DNA of 64,000 bases from CBDBEU01 sp965204565 (GCA_965204565.1 CBDBEU010000005.1:1798001-1862000), one strand, 5' to 3'. Counted from the first letter of the stretch, positions 9,194 through 19,600 are shown. The notes: generated from the letters alone by a model not told the origin. Translations and numbers: made by a program.

Positions 9194-10267
9194 ATGACGC
9201 GAATTGTCTTCATCGGCGCCGGCGCGGTCGGCAGTTATCTGGGCGGCTGGCTGGCACACACCGGCCATGACGTAACCCTGGTTGAGCACTGGGGTGAGCA
9301 GGTCGAGAAAATCAATGCCGACGGCGTCCGGATCACCGGGCCGCATGAGAGCTTCACTGCCCATCCGCGCATGATCCATCTTCACTCGGCAGAACATCTG
9401 GCGCGCGAAGAGCCGTTCGAGATCGGCTTTGTCGCGGTCAAGGCCTATGACACCGGATGGGCGACGACCTTTATAAACCCGCTGGTGGTGCCTGATGGTC
9501 CGATCGTGTCAGCGCAGAATTGCTGGCCGGACCCGATGATTGCTGAAGTTGTCGGCGAGGAGCGCGCCATCGGCCTCATCATGTCGGCCATCTCGGTGCA
9601 GATGTTCGAGGCCGGTAAGGTCAACCGTCCCGGAATCAAGCGCCAACGCGACCTGGGACACGTTGTGTTCCGCGCCGGCCATCACCATGGCAAGGAAAGC
9701 CCGCAACTGCAGCGCATCATCGATCTTCTCGATCCGATTGACGCCGGCAAGATGTCAACCAATCTTTGGGGAGAACGCTGGAGCAAGCTGTGCCTCAACT
9801 GCATGGGCAATCCGGTGCATGGCATCACCGCCATGGGCAGTGCCGAACTTGCCGAAACCCCGCGCTGCCGCCAGCTTAACATACATCTGGCCAAGGAAGC
9901 CGCCACGGTCGGCCTTGCCTTTGGCTTTGATGTGGTCGACTTCGCCGGGCACTCGGCCGCGTTCTGGTCTGAAGTCGAGGAGCCGGAGAAATACGCCGAG
10001 ATCGACGGCATGATCGCACGCCGCACCCAGGAGCCCGATCGCATGCCATCCATGGGCCAGGATGTGACCAAGGGGCGGGTGAGTGAAATCCGCTTCATGA
10101 ACGGCCACGTGCAAGCCCGCGCCCGGGAAAAACAGATCCCGGTCCCGGTCACCGATGCGGTGATCGAATGCATGATCAAAATTGATGACGGCAGCTTCAA
10201 GCCGGGCCTTGCCAATGTCGACCGGGTTCTGGAGCGCGCCGGCATTCCGGCCCCCGTAGCGCCTTGA
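9194..10267 (+). CDS. Ketopantoate reductase (ApbA/PanE) family protein
   Basis: The 357-residue product opens with MTRIVFIGAGAVGSYLGGWL, the NAD(P)-binding motif of ketopantoate reductases. It continues with FVAVKAYDT, a signature of this family, and has the C-terminal helical domain (WSKLCLNCMGNPVHGITAMG). Location in a catabolic cluster, rather than with panB or panC, argues that it reduces another 2-keto acid. A paralogue lies at 55496-56521 and shares the VKAYDT segment. Confidence 0.85.
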   Translation: MTRIVFIGAGAVGSYLGGWLAHTGHDVTLVEHWGEQVEKINADGVRITGPHESFTAHPRMIHLHSAEHLAREEPFEIGFVAVKAYDTGWATTFINPLVVPDGPIVSAQNCWPDPMIAEVVGEERAIGLIMSAISVQMFEAGKVNRPGIKRQRDLGHVVFRAGHHHGKESPQLQRIIDLLDPIDAGKMSTNLWGERWSKLCLNCMGNPVHGITAMGSAELAETPRCRQLNIHLAKEAATVGLAFGFDVVDFAGHSAAFWSEVEEPEKYAEIDGMIARRTQEPDRMPSMGQDVTKGRVSEIRFMNGHVQARAREKQIPVPVTDAVIECMIKIDDGSFKPGLANVDRVLERAGIPAPVAP

Positions 10268-10318
10268 CCGGCGTTCCGCCCAAGGCAGCGGTTTGCAGAT
10301 AAACAGGAAACAAATCCC

Positions 10319-10732
10319 ATGACCAAGGCACATCACGTATCCGACAAGGTCTATACGCGCGTCATGGAGGGCCACTCACGCGCCCTCTTTCCGCATGCTG
10401 TTTCGGCCGATCATGGAAAGATCGTCTTTCTTTCCGGCCAGCTTGCCTGGGACAAAAACGGCAACACGGCGGGCAAGGGCGACATGCCGGCGCAACTGCG
10501 TCAGATCGGCGAGAATCTGAAAGACGCTCTGGAGGAGGCCGGTGGATCGCTTTCCGATATCGTCAAGATCACCACCTTCGTCACCGACATGGATCAGTTC
10601 TTCACTTGCATCGATGTGCGCGAAGAATATTTCGGCCCCGGCTGGCCGACTTCGACCACGGTCGAGGTAAGCCGGCTTGCCCATCCCGACATGCTGATCG
10701 AGGTCGAAGCGATCGCGGTGATCGGCGCTTAG
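10319..10732 (+). CDS. RidA family (YjgF/YER057c/UK114) protein
   Basis: The 137-residue product has the RidA fold signatures: FLSGQLAWDKNGN, LRQIGENLKDALEEAGGSLSDIVKITTFVTDM and the closing EVSRLAHPDMLIEVEAIAVI. RidA proteins are trimers that hydrolyse reactive enamine/imine intermediates. The conserved Arg that binds the carboxylate in true RidA (near residue 105) is not obvious, so this is probably a divergent catabolic member. It is 51 bp after the ketopantoate-reductase-like gene, and its 3' end overlaps by 4 bp the convergent amidohydrolase gene. Confidence 0.88.
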   Translation: MTKAHHVSDKVYTRVMEGHSRALFPHAVSADHGKIVFLSGQLAWDKNGNTAGKGDMPAQLRQIGENLKDALEEAGGSLSDIVKITTFVTDMDQFFTCIDVREEYFGPGWPTSTTVEVSRLAHPDMLIEVEAIAVIGA

Positions 10733-12066
10733 CCGGCAGCGCCGAGCCCTGCATCGGCAAGCAGCCGGCGGCCGGATTCGGCAAGCCGGCCCTTGAGCGC
10801 ATCGATATCGCCGTAAACAAGCCGCCCCGCCCGCTTCACCCACCGGCCGGCGATCATCACGCTGTCCACATTGCCCGAATGGGCGTGATAGAGCACGCCT
10901 TGCGCCGGATCGGCGGCCGCAAAGAGGTTGAGATCATCTGCCCTGATCATGATCAGATCGGCCTGCTTGCCCTGTTCGAGAGAACCGATGTCCTTTTCCA
11001 TGCGCATCGCGCGCGCGCCCTCGATAGTGGCCCAACCAAGCGCCTCGGCACTCCTGACTGAAAGCATTTCGACCTCCCGGCCCTCCTCAAAAGCCTGGTC
11101 ATTGTCGAGCCCGCGTTGCACCTGCATGGCAAATCGTGCCGCCCCCAGCATTTCAGACCCGATCCCGGTTTCGATATCGATGCCGATCGACGGCTGAATT
11201 CCATGAGCGCGCACCCTGCCGGTGACCGGAATGCCATGACCCATCTGCATTTCCACCTCGGGCGTCACGGTAAAGCTGACGCCGGCCCCGGCCATCACCG
11301 CAATTTGCTCATCCGACAATTTGTTGGAATGCACCGAATTGAAATCAGGGCCGAGAAGTCCTGCTTCGGCAAGGCGCAAGACGCCGTCCGGCGTCTTGCG
11401 GCCCGAGAGCGGCCGCGCACCCATATGAGTGCTGGCAACAAGGCCATATTTGCGCGCCAGCGACATGTCATGGGCAGACGTCTCATAGGTGGTGAGATCG
11501 GGCCCGCGAATGCACAAGGCCAGCGACACCAGATCGCTGCCGGCAAGGCGCTCGCCGAGAATACGCTTGACCTCGTCTTCGGGATGAAGCGGCTCGCCTT
11601 GCCCATCGGCCGGACCTGTCGGCGTGCCATGGCCATAGACCGCGCGAATACCGGACTCCAGCAATCCGTCGATTGCCCGGTCCGTGTGGTCGGCAGTCGG
11701 ATTGTTGTGGTTCCAGTCAAACAGCGTGGTAACGCCGCAATCGATCTGATTGAGCGCGCCAACCAGATTGGCGAGATAGATGTCTTCCGGCGTGAACAGC
11801 GGGGCCAGTGTCAGATGCACCCATTTGAAATACTCGCCCAGCGCCCAGTCACCGGCAATCGCGCGGATGCCTGTCTGCCAGGTGTGCAGATGCGCATCAA
11901 CAAGCCCCGGCATGACGATCATCGAACAGGCATCGAAACTATCTGCGCCCGGTGCGTCGATTCCGGTGCCGATGCGCGCAATGCGGCCATTCTCGACCAG
12001 AATGTCGCCGCTCTCCGCCCGGTCGCTGCCGCCGGCAAGCGGCAGAACACAGGCATTCTTGATCAA
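10729..12066 (-). CDS. Amidohydrolase of the cytosine deaminase/chlorohydrolase (TrzA/AtzB-like) type
   Basis: 445 residues. The metal-binding His-x-His is in VDAHLHTWQTG near residue 58; further ligands are seen in ASTHMGA, and FNSVHSNKLSDEQ matches the next conserved His. GIDIETG replaces the usual GTDG motif. C-terminal KQADLIMIRADDLNLF and VMIAGRWVKRAGRL belong to the composite beta-sandwich domain of these Zn/Fe hydrolases. They deaminate or hydrolyse ring amides and chlorinated triazines; the substrate is unknown. It is convergent with the RidA operon and probably works in the same pathway. Confidence 0.88.
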   Translation of the reverse strand: MIKNACVLPLAGGSDRAESGDILVENGRIARIGTGIDAPGADSFDACSMIVMPGLVDAHLHTWQTGIRAIAGDWALGEYFKWVHLTLAPLFTPEDIYLANLVGALNQIDCGVTTLFDWNHNNPTADHTDRAIDGLLESGIRAVYGHGTPTGPADGQGEPLHPEDEVKRILGERLAGSDLVSLALCIRGPDLTTYETSAHDMSLARKYGLVASTHMGARPLSGRKTPDGVLRLAEAGLLGPDFNSVHSNKLSDEQIAVMAGAGVSFTVTPEVEMQMGHGIPVTGRVRAHGIQPSIGIDIETGIGSEMLGAARFAMQVQRGLDNDQAFEEGREVEMLSVRSAEALGWATIEGARAMRMEKDIGSLEQGKQADLIMIRADDLNLFAAADPAQGVLYHAHSGNVDSVMIAGRWVKRAGRLVYGDIDALKGRLAESGRRLLADAGLGAAG

Positions 12067-12084
12067 TGTCGAAATGGATCTTAC

Positions 12085-12360
12085 TCAGCTGCTGCTTGAG
12101 GGGGTGCCGGGATGATAGAACTCTTTGCGCAGAATTGAAATCACCCGCCGGTTCCGCGACTTGCACCCGGCTTCCGGGCAATCGCGGATCAGCCGGTCAC
12201 GGCTGCAACCCTTCGACCACATGCGGTCGGGCGCACCCCCGCGCGAGACCAGATAGTTCATCACCGCATCGGCATGTTGTTGCGAGGCCTGCTTGTTGTT
12301 CCGCTTGTTGTTCCGCTTGTTGCCCGGATCGCCGGCAAAACCCCGAATCCCGATCAGCCG
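12085..12360 (-). pseudogene. OmpA-family C-terminal domain, 5'-truncated
   Basis: The minus-strand frame reads IGIRGFAGDPGNKRNNKR, ADAVMNYLVSRGGAPDRMWS and SRNRRVISILRKEFYHPG. This matches the peptidoglycan-binding OmpA_C fold: the Ala-Asp-Ala-Val helix, the Asp/Arg around DRLIRDC, and the Asn-Arg-Arg-Val terminal strand. The upstream two thirds are replaced by an IS3-family remnant running in the opposite direction. No start codon or signal peptide remains. Confidence 0.6.
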
Positions 12361-12755
12361 GCATTGATTCGGCCGGCCAACAAGCAGTACGGGCGATACG
12401 GATACCGCAAAGTCGACGAGCTGTTGCGGGCTGAAGGTTGGCCGGCAAATCACAAGAAGGTCGAGCGGCCGCGCCATTCCGGGACCGGCTTCAGCGTGTC
12501 GGCATTCAACCCATCCGGATCTATCCGGGACCGCCCTGGGAGAACGGCTACAACGAGCGCTTCAACGGAACACTCCGCCGCGAACGCCTCAACACCGAGT
12601 GGTTCACGACCACACGCCAGGCTCGGATCGTCATCGATATCCGGCTTGAACAGTACAACCGGATCCGCCACCATTATGCTCTCGGCATGCAAACGCCGGT
12701 AACCGAAACCATCTTGGACAAATCGCAAATCAGTGGCCCAAACAATGGGGGCTAG
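12361..12755 (+). pseudogene. IS3-family OrfB transposase, internally deleted
   Basis: ANKQYGRYGYRKVDELLRAE followed by GWPANHKKVER is the N-terminal helix region of IS3 OrfB. After a deletion with frameshift the C-terminal end of the rve integrase core appears in another frame: PGPPWENGYNERFNGTLRRE, EWFTTTRQAR and NRIRHHYALGMQTPVTET. The catalytic Glu region is kept (NGYNERFNGTLRRE), but the central Asp residues are lost. It abuts the OmpA remnant and ends just before the CRISPR array. Confidence 0.85.
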
Positions 12756-12786
12756 ACAGGCTGCCGAAAGCCAGCGCCGGTGCCTA

Positions 12787-15267
12787 GTCCGGGTTTGGCC
12801 ACGCCGCTTCTTCTGCTAGGATATTGAAGTTCATCGGCCCCGTGTTCAATCGGTCCGGGTTTGGCCGCGCCGCTTCTTCTGCTAGGATGAAAAGAGACCG
12901 GAGAACCAGCTCATTGGGGTCCGGGTTTGGCCGCGCCGCTTCTTCTGCTAGGATCGAGACCGCTTCAAATATCCAGCGATCATGGTCCGGGTTTGGCCGC
13001 GCCGCTTCTTCTGCTAGGATTTGAGGCAATGAGAGATGGAGAGATATCGCGTCCGGGTTTGGCCGCGCCGCTTCTTCTGCTAGGATTTCCCGGACATGAA
13101 GCCCGTGGAGATTGTTGTCCGGGTTTGGCCGCGCCGCTTCTTCTGCTAGGATGCCAGCCGCGGCGCCGACGAACTTCTGTTCGTCCGGGTTTGGCCGCGC
13201 CGCTTCTTCTGCTAGGATGCGCAGGCGGCAGCCGACGCTGCGACAGTTGTCCGGGTTTGGCCGCGCCGCTTCTTCTGCTAGGATCGGCCGCGATGGTTTA
13301 AAGTTGTTCGATGGGTCCGGGTTTGGCCGCGCCGCTTCTTCTGCTAGGATTTCCCTGACACCAAAAGAAAACTTGTATTTGTCCGGGTTTGGCCGCGCCG
13401 CTTCTTCTGCTAGGATTACTATCCCCCAAGGCCTTCCTAAGCGCCTGTCCGGGTTTGGCCGCGCCGCTTCTTCTGCTAGGATAAGGAGGACGACAGGGTT
13501 GGATACAACGGGGTCCGGGTTTGGCCGCGCCGCTTCTTCTGCTAGGATGACAGTCCTTGGATTGGATTGCTGAGTTCGGGTCCGGGTTTGGCCGCGCCGC
13601 TTCTTCTGCTAGGATTGCTGGCTTTACGGCTGCCGGCGCCGTTCTGTCCGGGTTTGGCCGCGCCGCTTCTTCTGCTAGGATAAGCTGCCCACGACACCCT
13701 CCGTAGCTTCAGTCCGGGTTTGGCCGCGCCGCTTCTTCTGCTAGGATAAAATATCTCATCAGGACGAACACCAAGCGGTCCGGGTTTGGCCGCGCCGCTT
13801 CTTCTGCTAGGATGAGTATCCATCGCTCCTTGAGCGTCGATCGGTCCGGGTTTGGCCGCGCCGCTTCTTCTGCTAGGATATTCAACAAACCAGTTTCCGC
13901 GCGCTCGTCGTCCGGGTTTGGCCGCGCCGCTTCTTCTGCTAGGATTCACCGGCCGAAGGTTCCCCCTTCTCCTGCGTCCGGGTTTGGCCGCGCCGCTTCT
14001 TCTGCTAGGATAATGGCGGCGACAGTGCCATGCACGAATTGGTCCGGGTTTGGCCGCGCCGCTTCTTCTGCTAGGATAGGGATAGCGAAGGCATCGACGT
14101 TGGCCTCGTCCGGGTTTGGCCGCGCCGCTTCTTCTGCTAGGATTCGTCAAAGGTCGTCGATCCATGGGGATTCGTCCGGGTTTGGCCGCGCCGCTTCTTC
14201 TGCTAGGATAGGCTGATCGTTGTTAATGAGATTTATTCAGTCCGGGTTTGGCCGCGCCGCTTCTTCTGCTAGGATAAAAAGACAACTGGGTTGTCGTCTA
14301 CTTTGAGTCCGGGTTTGGCCGCGCCGCTTCTTCTGCTAGGATTAGCAACTGAGGTGATCCTCTCGCTTAGAAGTCCGGGTTTGGCCGCGCCGCTTCTTCT
14401 GCTAGGATATTAGCCTGCGTCAACAACGTGTTAGCTTCGTCCGGGTTTGGCCGCGCCGCTTCTTCTGCTAGGATATTGTCATTGCATTGCTTAAACCTGA
14501 ATTCAGTCCGGGTTTGGCCGCGCCGCTTCTTCTGCTAGGATAGGCGGCCTTGCGCAAGGCCCGCGATGCAGGTCCGGGTTTGGCCGCGCCGCTTCTTCTG
14601 CTAGGATAGGATCTTCGGTTTAAGATCGAAGGCAACTGGTCCGGGTTTGGCCGCGCCGCTTCTTCTGCTAGGATTCATTCCACACATCGACTGACAGCGC
14701 CCAGGTCCGGGTTTGGCCGCGCCGCTTCTTCTGCTAGGATTCAACAGGACATAGCCAGTCTGACCCGGTGTCCGGGTTTGGCCGCGCCGCTTCTTCTGCT
14801 AGGATTCACGAGGCTCACTAAAGTCGACCACGTCAGTCCGGGTTTGGCCGCGCCGCTTCTTCTGCTAGGATACCTATCGACTTCTCGACGTCACGAAATT
14901 AGTCCGGGTTTGGCCGCGCCGCTTCTTCTGCTAGGATTCCCGAAGCGCCTGAGTATCAAGGTTACTGGTCCGGGTTTGGCCGCGCCGCTTCTTCTGCTAG
15001 GATTTGGATGGTCGTGCTGTGATTGGGCTCTTTGTCCGGGTTTGGCCGCGCCGCTTCTTCTGCTAGGATGGCTATAAATTAGATCTAGATCAGCTTGTTG
15101 TCCGGGTTTGGCCGCGCCGCTTCTTCTGCTAGGATGATCAAGGCTGCGACGGCCTTTATATAGAGGTCCGGGTTTGGCCGCGCCGCTTCTTCTGCTAGGA
15201 TGCGCAGATGAACCTAGAGTTCATAGCCTCAGTCCGGGTTTGGCCGCGCCGCTTCTTCTGCTAGGAT
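12787..15267 (+). CRISPR. Type II-C CRISPR array, 38 repeats and 37 spacers
   Basis: The 36-nt repeat begins GTCCGGGTTTGGCCGCG and ends CTTCTTCTGCTAGGAT. Repeat starts were followed through the array from 12787 to 15232. All but five spacers are 30 nt; four are 31 (before 13580, 14307, 14506, 14639) and one is 29 (before 14770). The first repeat has one change (G to A at repeat position 15, nt 12801); no other change was noticed. The strand is set by the anti-repeat of the tracrRNA, which is complementary to the repeat as read on the plus strand. The altered first repeat marks the left as the old end. The cas genes lie to the right on the opposite strand. Spacer targets were not determined. 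Confidence 0.98.
12794..12822 (+). promoter_or_regulatory. Putative intra-repeat promoter (first of 38 identical occurrences)
   Basis: Within every repeat, positions 28-36 read TGCTAGGAT, an extended -10 (TGn plus TAGGAT). A -35-like TTTGGC or TTGGCC lies 16-17 bp upstream (repeat positions 8-14). Transcription would start about 5-8 nt into each spacer and leave roughly 22-25 nt of guide. Neisseria type II-C arrays are known to use promoters placed in the same position. Confidence 0.55.
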
Positions 15268-15268
15268 A

Positions 15269-15303
15269 AGCCCCGTGCAACTCTCTGATGTGCGGGGCTT
15301 TTT
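15269..15303 (+). terminator. Rho-independent terminator closing the CRISPR array
   Basis: Immediately after the last repeat, AGCCCCGTGCA pairs with TGTGCGGGGCT (11 bp with two G-T pairs) around a 9-nt loop, and TTTTT follows on the plus strand. It ends rightward array transcripts before they run antisense into cas2. On the minus strand no T-run follows. Confidence 0.75.
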
Positions 15304-15339
15304 CCTTCCCGTCGGCTGGGAAAATCGGTGGCAGTCACC

Positions 15340-15686
15340 TCAAAACAGCACAAGCTGGCGAGGTTTTTGTTCCGGTTGCGGCGCGCGTGCACGTCCGCGA
15401 AAGACCTGACTCTGGGCATATTGCTTGTCGGTGAAGAACAGAATCTGGACATGCCCGGCCTCCGGAACACATTCACCCACCTGACGTGCATATGATTCCG
15501 CCTTCTCCCGGCTCCAGGCGTGGCGAAGATAAACGGAAAACTGCGCCATTTCGAAGCCGAGGTCCAACAGGTCGTTACGAAACCGTGTTGCCCGCCTGCG
15601 TTCGGCCCCGGTGCCGACAGGAAGATCGAACAGAACCCAGACCCACATGATTTGATATCCCGACAATTGCCGGTAGCGTTCAGGCA
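15340..15686 (-). CDS. cas2: CRISPR-associated endonuclease Cas2
   Basis: An ATG at 15686 gives 115 residues beginning MPERYRQLSGYQIMWVWVLF. The first strand MWVWVLFDLPV carries the conserved Asp after the hydrophobic strand, and GFEMAQFSVYLRHAWS followed by GHVQILFFTDKQYAQ completes the ferredoxin-like fold. It forms the spacer-integration complex with Cas1. It overlaps the cas1 stop by 7 bp, so the two are translationally coupled, and it is the last gene of the cas9-cas1-cas2 operon. Confidence 0.93.
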
Positions 15687-16594
15687 TCTTCAGGCTCCCC
15701 GATCTCGTCGGGCAGCAGGCGGGACGGGAAATCGAGCCGGAGCTTGCGGTCGAGGAAGGAGCGGGCCAGGCTCTGCGCGAGACGCACCAGGACATGGGAC
15801 AGCGGCGTCGCTCCGTTTCCGGTCGGAAAATCGGCGGACAGGCAGGCAACGAGGTCTTCGCGCGCAACCGTCACTTCAGTGGCGCCCGAGGCGAGAAGCC
15901 GGTGTACGACAAGGTCCACCGTCGGTCGGAAGGGTTCCATCAGATCGTCCGCAAGTGCCAGCGCTTCGCCGCCGGAGCGGTGGTGCAGCGACAGCGAAGG
16001 ATGCAGACCGGACGCGACGATCGCCCGCGCGGTTGCGGCCCGCAGCACGGCATAGCCGTAGTTCAGCATCGCATTCGCGCCGGCTGCATCGCGATCGCGA
16101 CGGAACGCCCTGCCCATGAGCAGGGGCCAATAGGCCTGCGCCGCCTGGGCTTCTCGGTTGTCGGGATCGCCGGATCGCACCGCGACCATCAGCCGGCGCA
16201 GACGTTCGGAAGGGGCGCCGATGCGGTCAAGCGCTTCGGCCTGGGCGGCGATCTTGTGGCGGACGATATTGGCCCAGGCCTGTTTGCGCAGGGGGAGTGT
16301 CGCTTCTGCCTGCGCCCGGAACCGTTCGGCCTGGGCGTGGTGGCCGACGAGCGGCAGGACGACCGCGACGGGCGTGAAGGAGGGGCCGAGAACCATGACC
16401 GGCACCTGGCGGGCCGCCAGTTCGGCCAGCGCGGTGTTCGACCACATCAGGCCGGGGCTTGCGACCAGCACCGCCTCGATATCCTCGAGCCCGATGCGGC
16501 CCGCCTCCGTGCCAGATTCGTCCACCGCCAAAAAACCGCGGCGCTTGTGCACGGCAAGCCCCGTGCGCGTCAGTTCCAGTATCCGTCCAACCAT
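15680..16594 (-). CDS. cas1: CRISPR-associated endonuclease Cas1 (type II-C)
   Basis: 304 residues starting MVGRILELTRTGLAVHKRRG, a typical type II Cas1 N-terminal beta domain. The metal ligands are in DNREAQAAQ (Glu), the GLHPSLSLHH block (His) and DDLMEPFRP (Glu/Asp). It integrates new spacers together with Cas2. Spacing is 45 bp after cas9 on the same strand. No cas4 or csn2 gene is present, which with the three-gene layout defines subtype II-C. Confidence 0.95.
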   Translation of the reverse strand: MVGRILELTRTGLAVHKRRGFLAVDESGTEAGRIGLEDIEAVLVASPGLMWSNTALAELAARQVPVMVLGPSFTPVAVVLPLVGHHAQAERFRAQAEATLPLRKQAWANIVRHKIAAQAEALDRIGAPSERLRRLMVAVRSGDPDNREAQAAQAYWPLLMGRAFRRDRDAAGANAMLNYGYAVLRAATARAIVASGLHPSLSLHHRSGGEALALADDLMEPFRPTVDLVVHRLLASGATEVTVAREDLVACLSADFPTGNGATPLSHVLVRLAQSLARSFLDRKLRLDFPSRLLPDEIGEPEDA

Positions 16595-16639
16595 TGTATC
16601 CCTCCTTGAAATGCAAGGCTCGGAAGGTTGGCCCGGTGG

Positions 16640-19600
16640 TCAGATCACCCCGTGCGGCACGATCCTCACCCGCCCCAATTCGTCGATGCGCACCCGCCGG
16701 GCGCGGCGGTTCTTAAGCTTTCCGATGTTGGCGAGATCCCAGCGGAACGGATCGTCCGGGTTATTGTGCCGATTATCAAGGATCCCGGCGTCGTTTACGC
16801 CGGCAAGCAAAACGCGTTTTGCGCTTGGTTGAAGACGGACCACGCGTTTGATCCGGTTGCTTCCGGCAAGTGGATTCCCGTCCTCGTCCAGATCGAACAG
16901 CTGGATCGTGTCCCCCTTGAAGAGACGCATGAGGAACCGCGCCCCCGGATGTGCTTCCTTCCAGCTTTCCCGTTCTACGGATTGAGCCGCCCATATTTCG
17001 GTAGCATGATGGAACCAGTGACCGTCGGTGTCTTCCAACACGTCGAGATAGGCAATCTCGCCGGGCACCATCCACTTGTAGGGACGACCGTTCAGGTCGA
17101 CGACTGGTCTCGCTGTTGCCGCCGGCTTGATGATCCGAAGGCGCCGATGGCTGTTGCAATCGGCCCAGGCTTTCAGGGTTTCGGCAAGCGCCTTCTTGTC
17201 CGATTTCTGGTCTCTGGTCGCAGCCAGCAGGGCGTTTCGAATCTTCTCGTCCCGCACCTGGCCGATCTCCTTGGCAGTCAGATCGGCGACGGGTTTCCTC
17301 ACGACGACACGACCGATCGTCCGCGCAGCCTGATTTTCGGGAACGTCACGGATCAGCCCGTATGCGGTATCTTCATGCAGCCGTCCGCTGATCGCATGGT
17401 CGGGCCGGTGGCTGACATGAAGTGTCGCCACCCGCTCCCTGACCTGCTCGCTGAAGCCTTCGAACCGCCCAGGCGGGTCCGGAAGAACGCGACCAAGTTC
17501 CTCGGCCCCGTTCCGCCGTGCGTAGGTTTGCAGCGTCTGGATCGTCCGCCGGTCGATCATGCCGACCGTGGCGGCGTCGAGCGCGTGGTGGCGGTGGTCG
17601 TCCCTGGTCTTGGCATGGTGACCGGGCAGGTACAATTCCCAACGGCGACGCAGTATCGCCGTCATGCGCCCCGGCGGCATCCATATGTTCGAGGTGCCGT
17701 CCCTGGGGAACAGCGCCTCGGCATAGGCGCGCACCACCCGCGCGAGATACCCGGTGGCGTGCAACTGGCGATCCTCGAAGCCTTTCTGCTCCTGCCATTT
17801 CTCCAGTGCCCCCGGCATGAACCGCCACAGCTTGCGCGTCATGCCCGGCGCGCCCTTCACCCGCGCGATGATGGCCTCAAGCTCAGCCCCCGACCAGGCC
17901 CCGTCGCCCGGCGCGTGCTTCCCTTTGATTCGGTTGGCAGTGCGGAAACAAACCGTCTTGTTGGCCGGGCCGTCGTCGAAGGTATCCTGGAAGGGCAGAA
18001 TGTGGTCGATTTCCACTTGGTCGGAATGCAACTGGTGTAGCGAGATCGGTCGGCCGGAATATGGGCAAATTCGATCGGCGTTGGATGTGCCAAGTTCCTC
18101 CCACAACCGCATTCGCAGAAAACGGTCGCCAACGCGCGCGCCGGATGCGATCAGTCCGGCTTCCTCCAGCTCAGCGCGCCAGCGATCGTTGCGTCTGGTA
18201 TGCTTGCGGATGTCGCTTTCGATCTCGTTCAGTTCCCGTGTCGATTTGGCCATGTCGCGCGTCGTCTCGATCACCACCTGCGCCGGCTTGCCGTAGCGGG
18301 AAATGAGCGCGTTCATCACCCGCCGGAACTGGCCAAGCGCGACATGCACGGTCGGATTGGATATCCGGCCGAAGCGGGTATCGGGCGGATCGTCGGGATC
18401 GTCTGTCCCCGTACCGATCATGCGCCGGAGCGCCGGCAGTTCATTGTAGCGGGGCAGTTCGGTCATCCCCGGGTCGCCCTCCGGGCGCAGGTCGGAATGG
18501 TGGATCACCACGCCGTCGCCGAACAGTCCCTGTTCGCTGGCCAGCCTGACCGCATCGGAATAGACCACGACCTGTTTGCGCAGGACCTCCAGAATCGCGC
18601 GGACGGCGCGTTCGCCGAGCATCAGGTGGCCATGGGGAAGGGTGATTTTCTCGACCTGTCCCGCGCAATCCGCCTCAAGTCCGCATTCGTCGACGAGTTG
18701 TTCAACCGTGGCCTCCGGTGTTGCCGCCTCGTCCAATATCACAAGCAGTCGGAGACGCTGCTCATCCGACCAGACAGGCCAGACAGTGGCTAACGGCCCC
18801 GGTTTCGTTTTCGTCCCGGTCAGTCTGGCCGCCACGGCGTTGTGGGCCAGTTCTTTCAACCCGCCCGCTTCGAGATTGATCGTAACCTCGGAGGGCAATC
18901 GCAGAACTCCTCGCAACCCTTTCTTCGATGAGGACCAGGTGAGTTTCTCGCCCGACATCAGATGCCGAGCGATCAGGTCACGCGCGGTCAGGTCCAGCGT
19001 GCGCTCGCCGCCATCGTCGATGATGCGAAGCATGTTAAGCTGCGACAGGATCAGGTATTCCTGCGCTAGAGGATTCCATTTCGGCAGCCGGTAATCGTCA
19101 GGAAAGAAGGTGCAGCGGCCCGGCTGGACCGGTTTCAATGGTCGCTGGAAAAAGACACTGTCGCGGATGGCATCGCGTGCATCCTGCGTCAGGCCGGGAT
19201 GATGCGATGCCTGCATACGCCAGATGTGATCGAACTCATCCTCCAGCATCTCGCGGGTTGGATAGAAGTCGTAGGCCGATTTGGCGCCCTCGCCGACAGG
19301 CCGCACCCGAACCGGCTCTTCCCTCTCGTGGCGTCCGAACAGCCAGGCACCGTATGTCGGAGCACCATGGTCGGCGAGCATTTTTCGCAGCCTGGCGGAC
19401 GCCTCTGCGATCTTTCCCTTGTCATCCTCGTTCGTGCGATCCGCCTTTCGATTGCTCTTGAAGCCCCGGTGCCTGGACATGTGCCAGATCGCGCGGCCAA
19501 GGTCGTGCAATTCGGTTTTGCCGCGGGCGGCGCGGTCGCGCGCCGCATAGGGGTCGATCGCAAAGAATTCTGCTCTGCCGCCTGTCTCGCCAGCGGCAGG

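Noticed and set aside
12824..14216. Long repetitive frames through the CRISPR array, some with starts, that look like repeat proteins
   Set aside because: The repeats are 36-nt CRISPR units with unrelated 30-nt spacers and adjacent cas genes. The unit is 66 nt, divisible by three, so open frames arise by chance.
15520..16832. Plus-strand frames opposite cas1 and cas2
   Set aside because: They lack family signatures and are explained as shadows of well-supported minus-strand genes.
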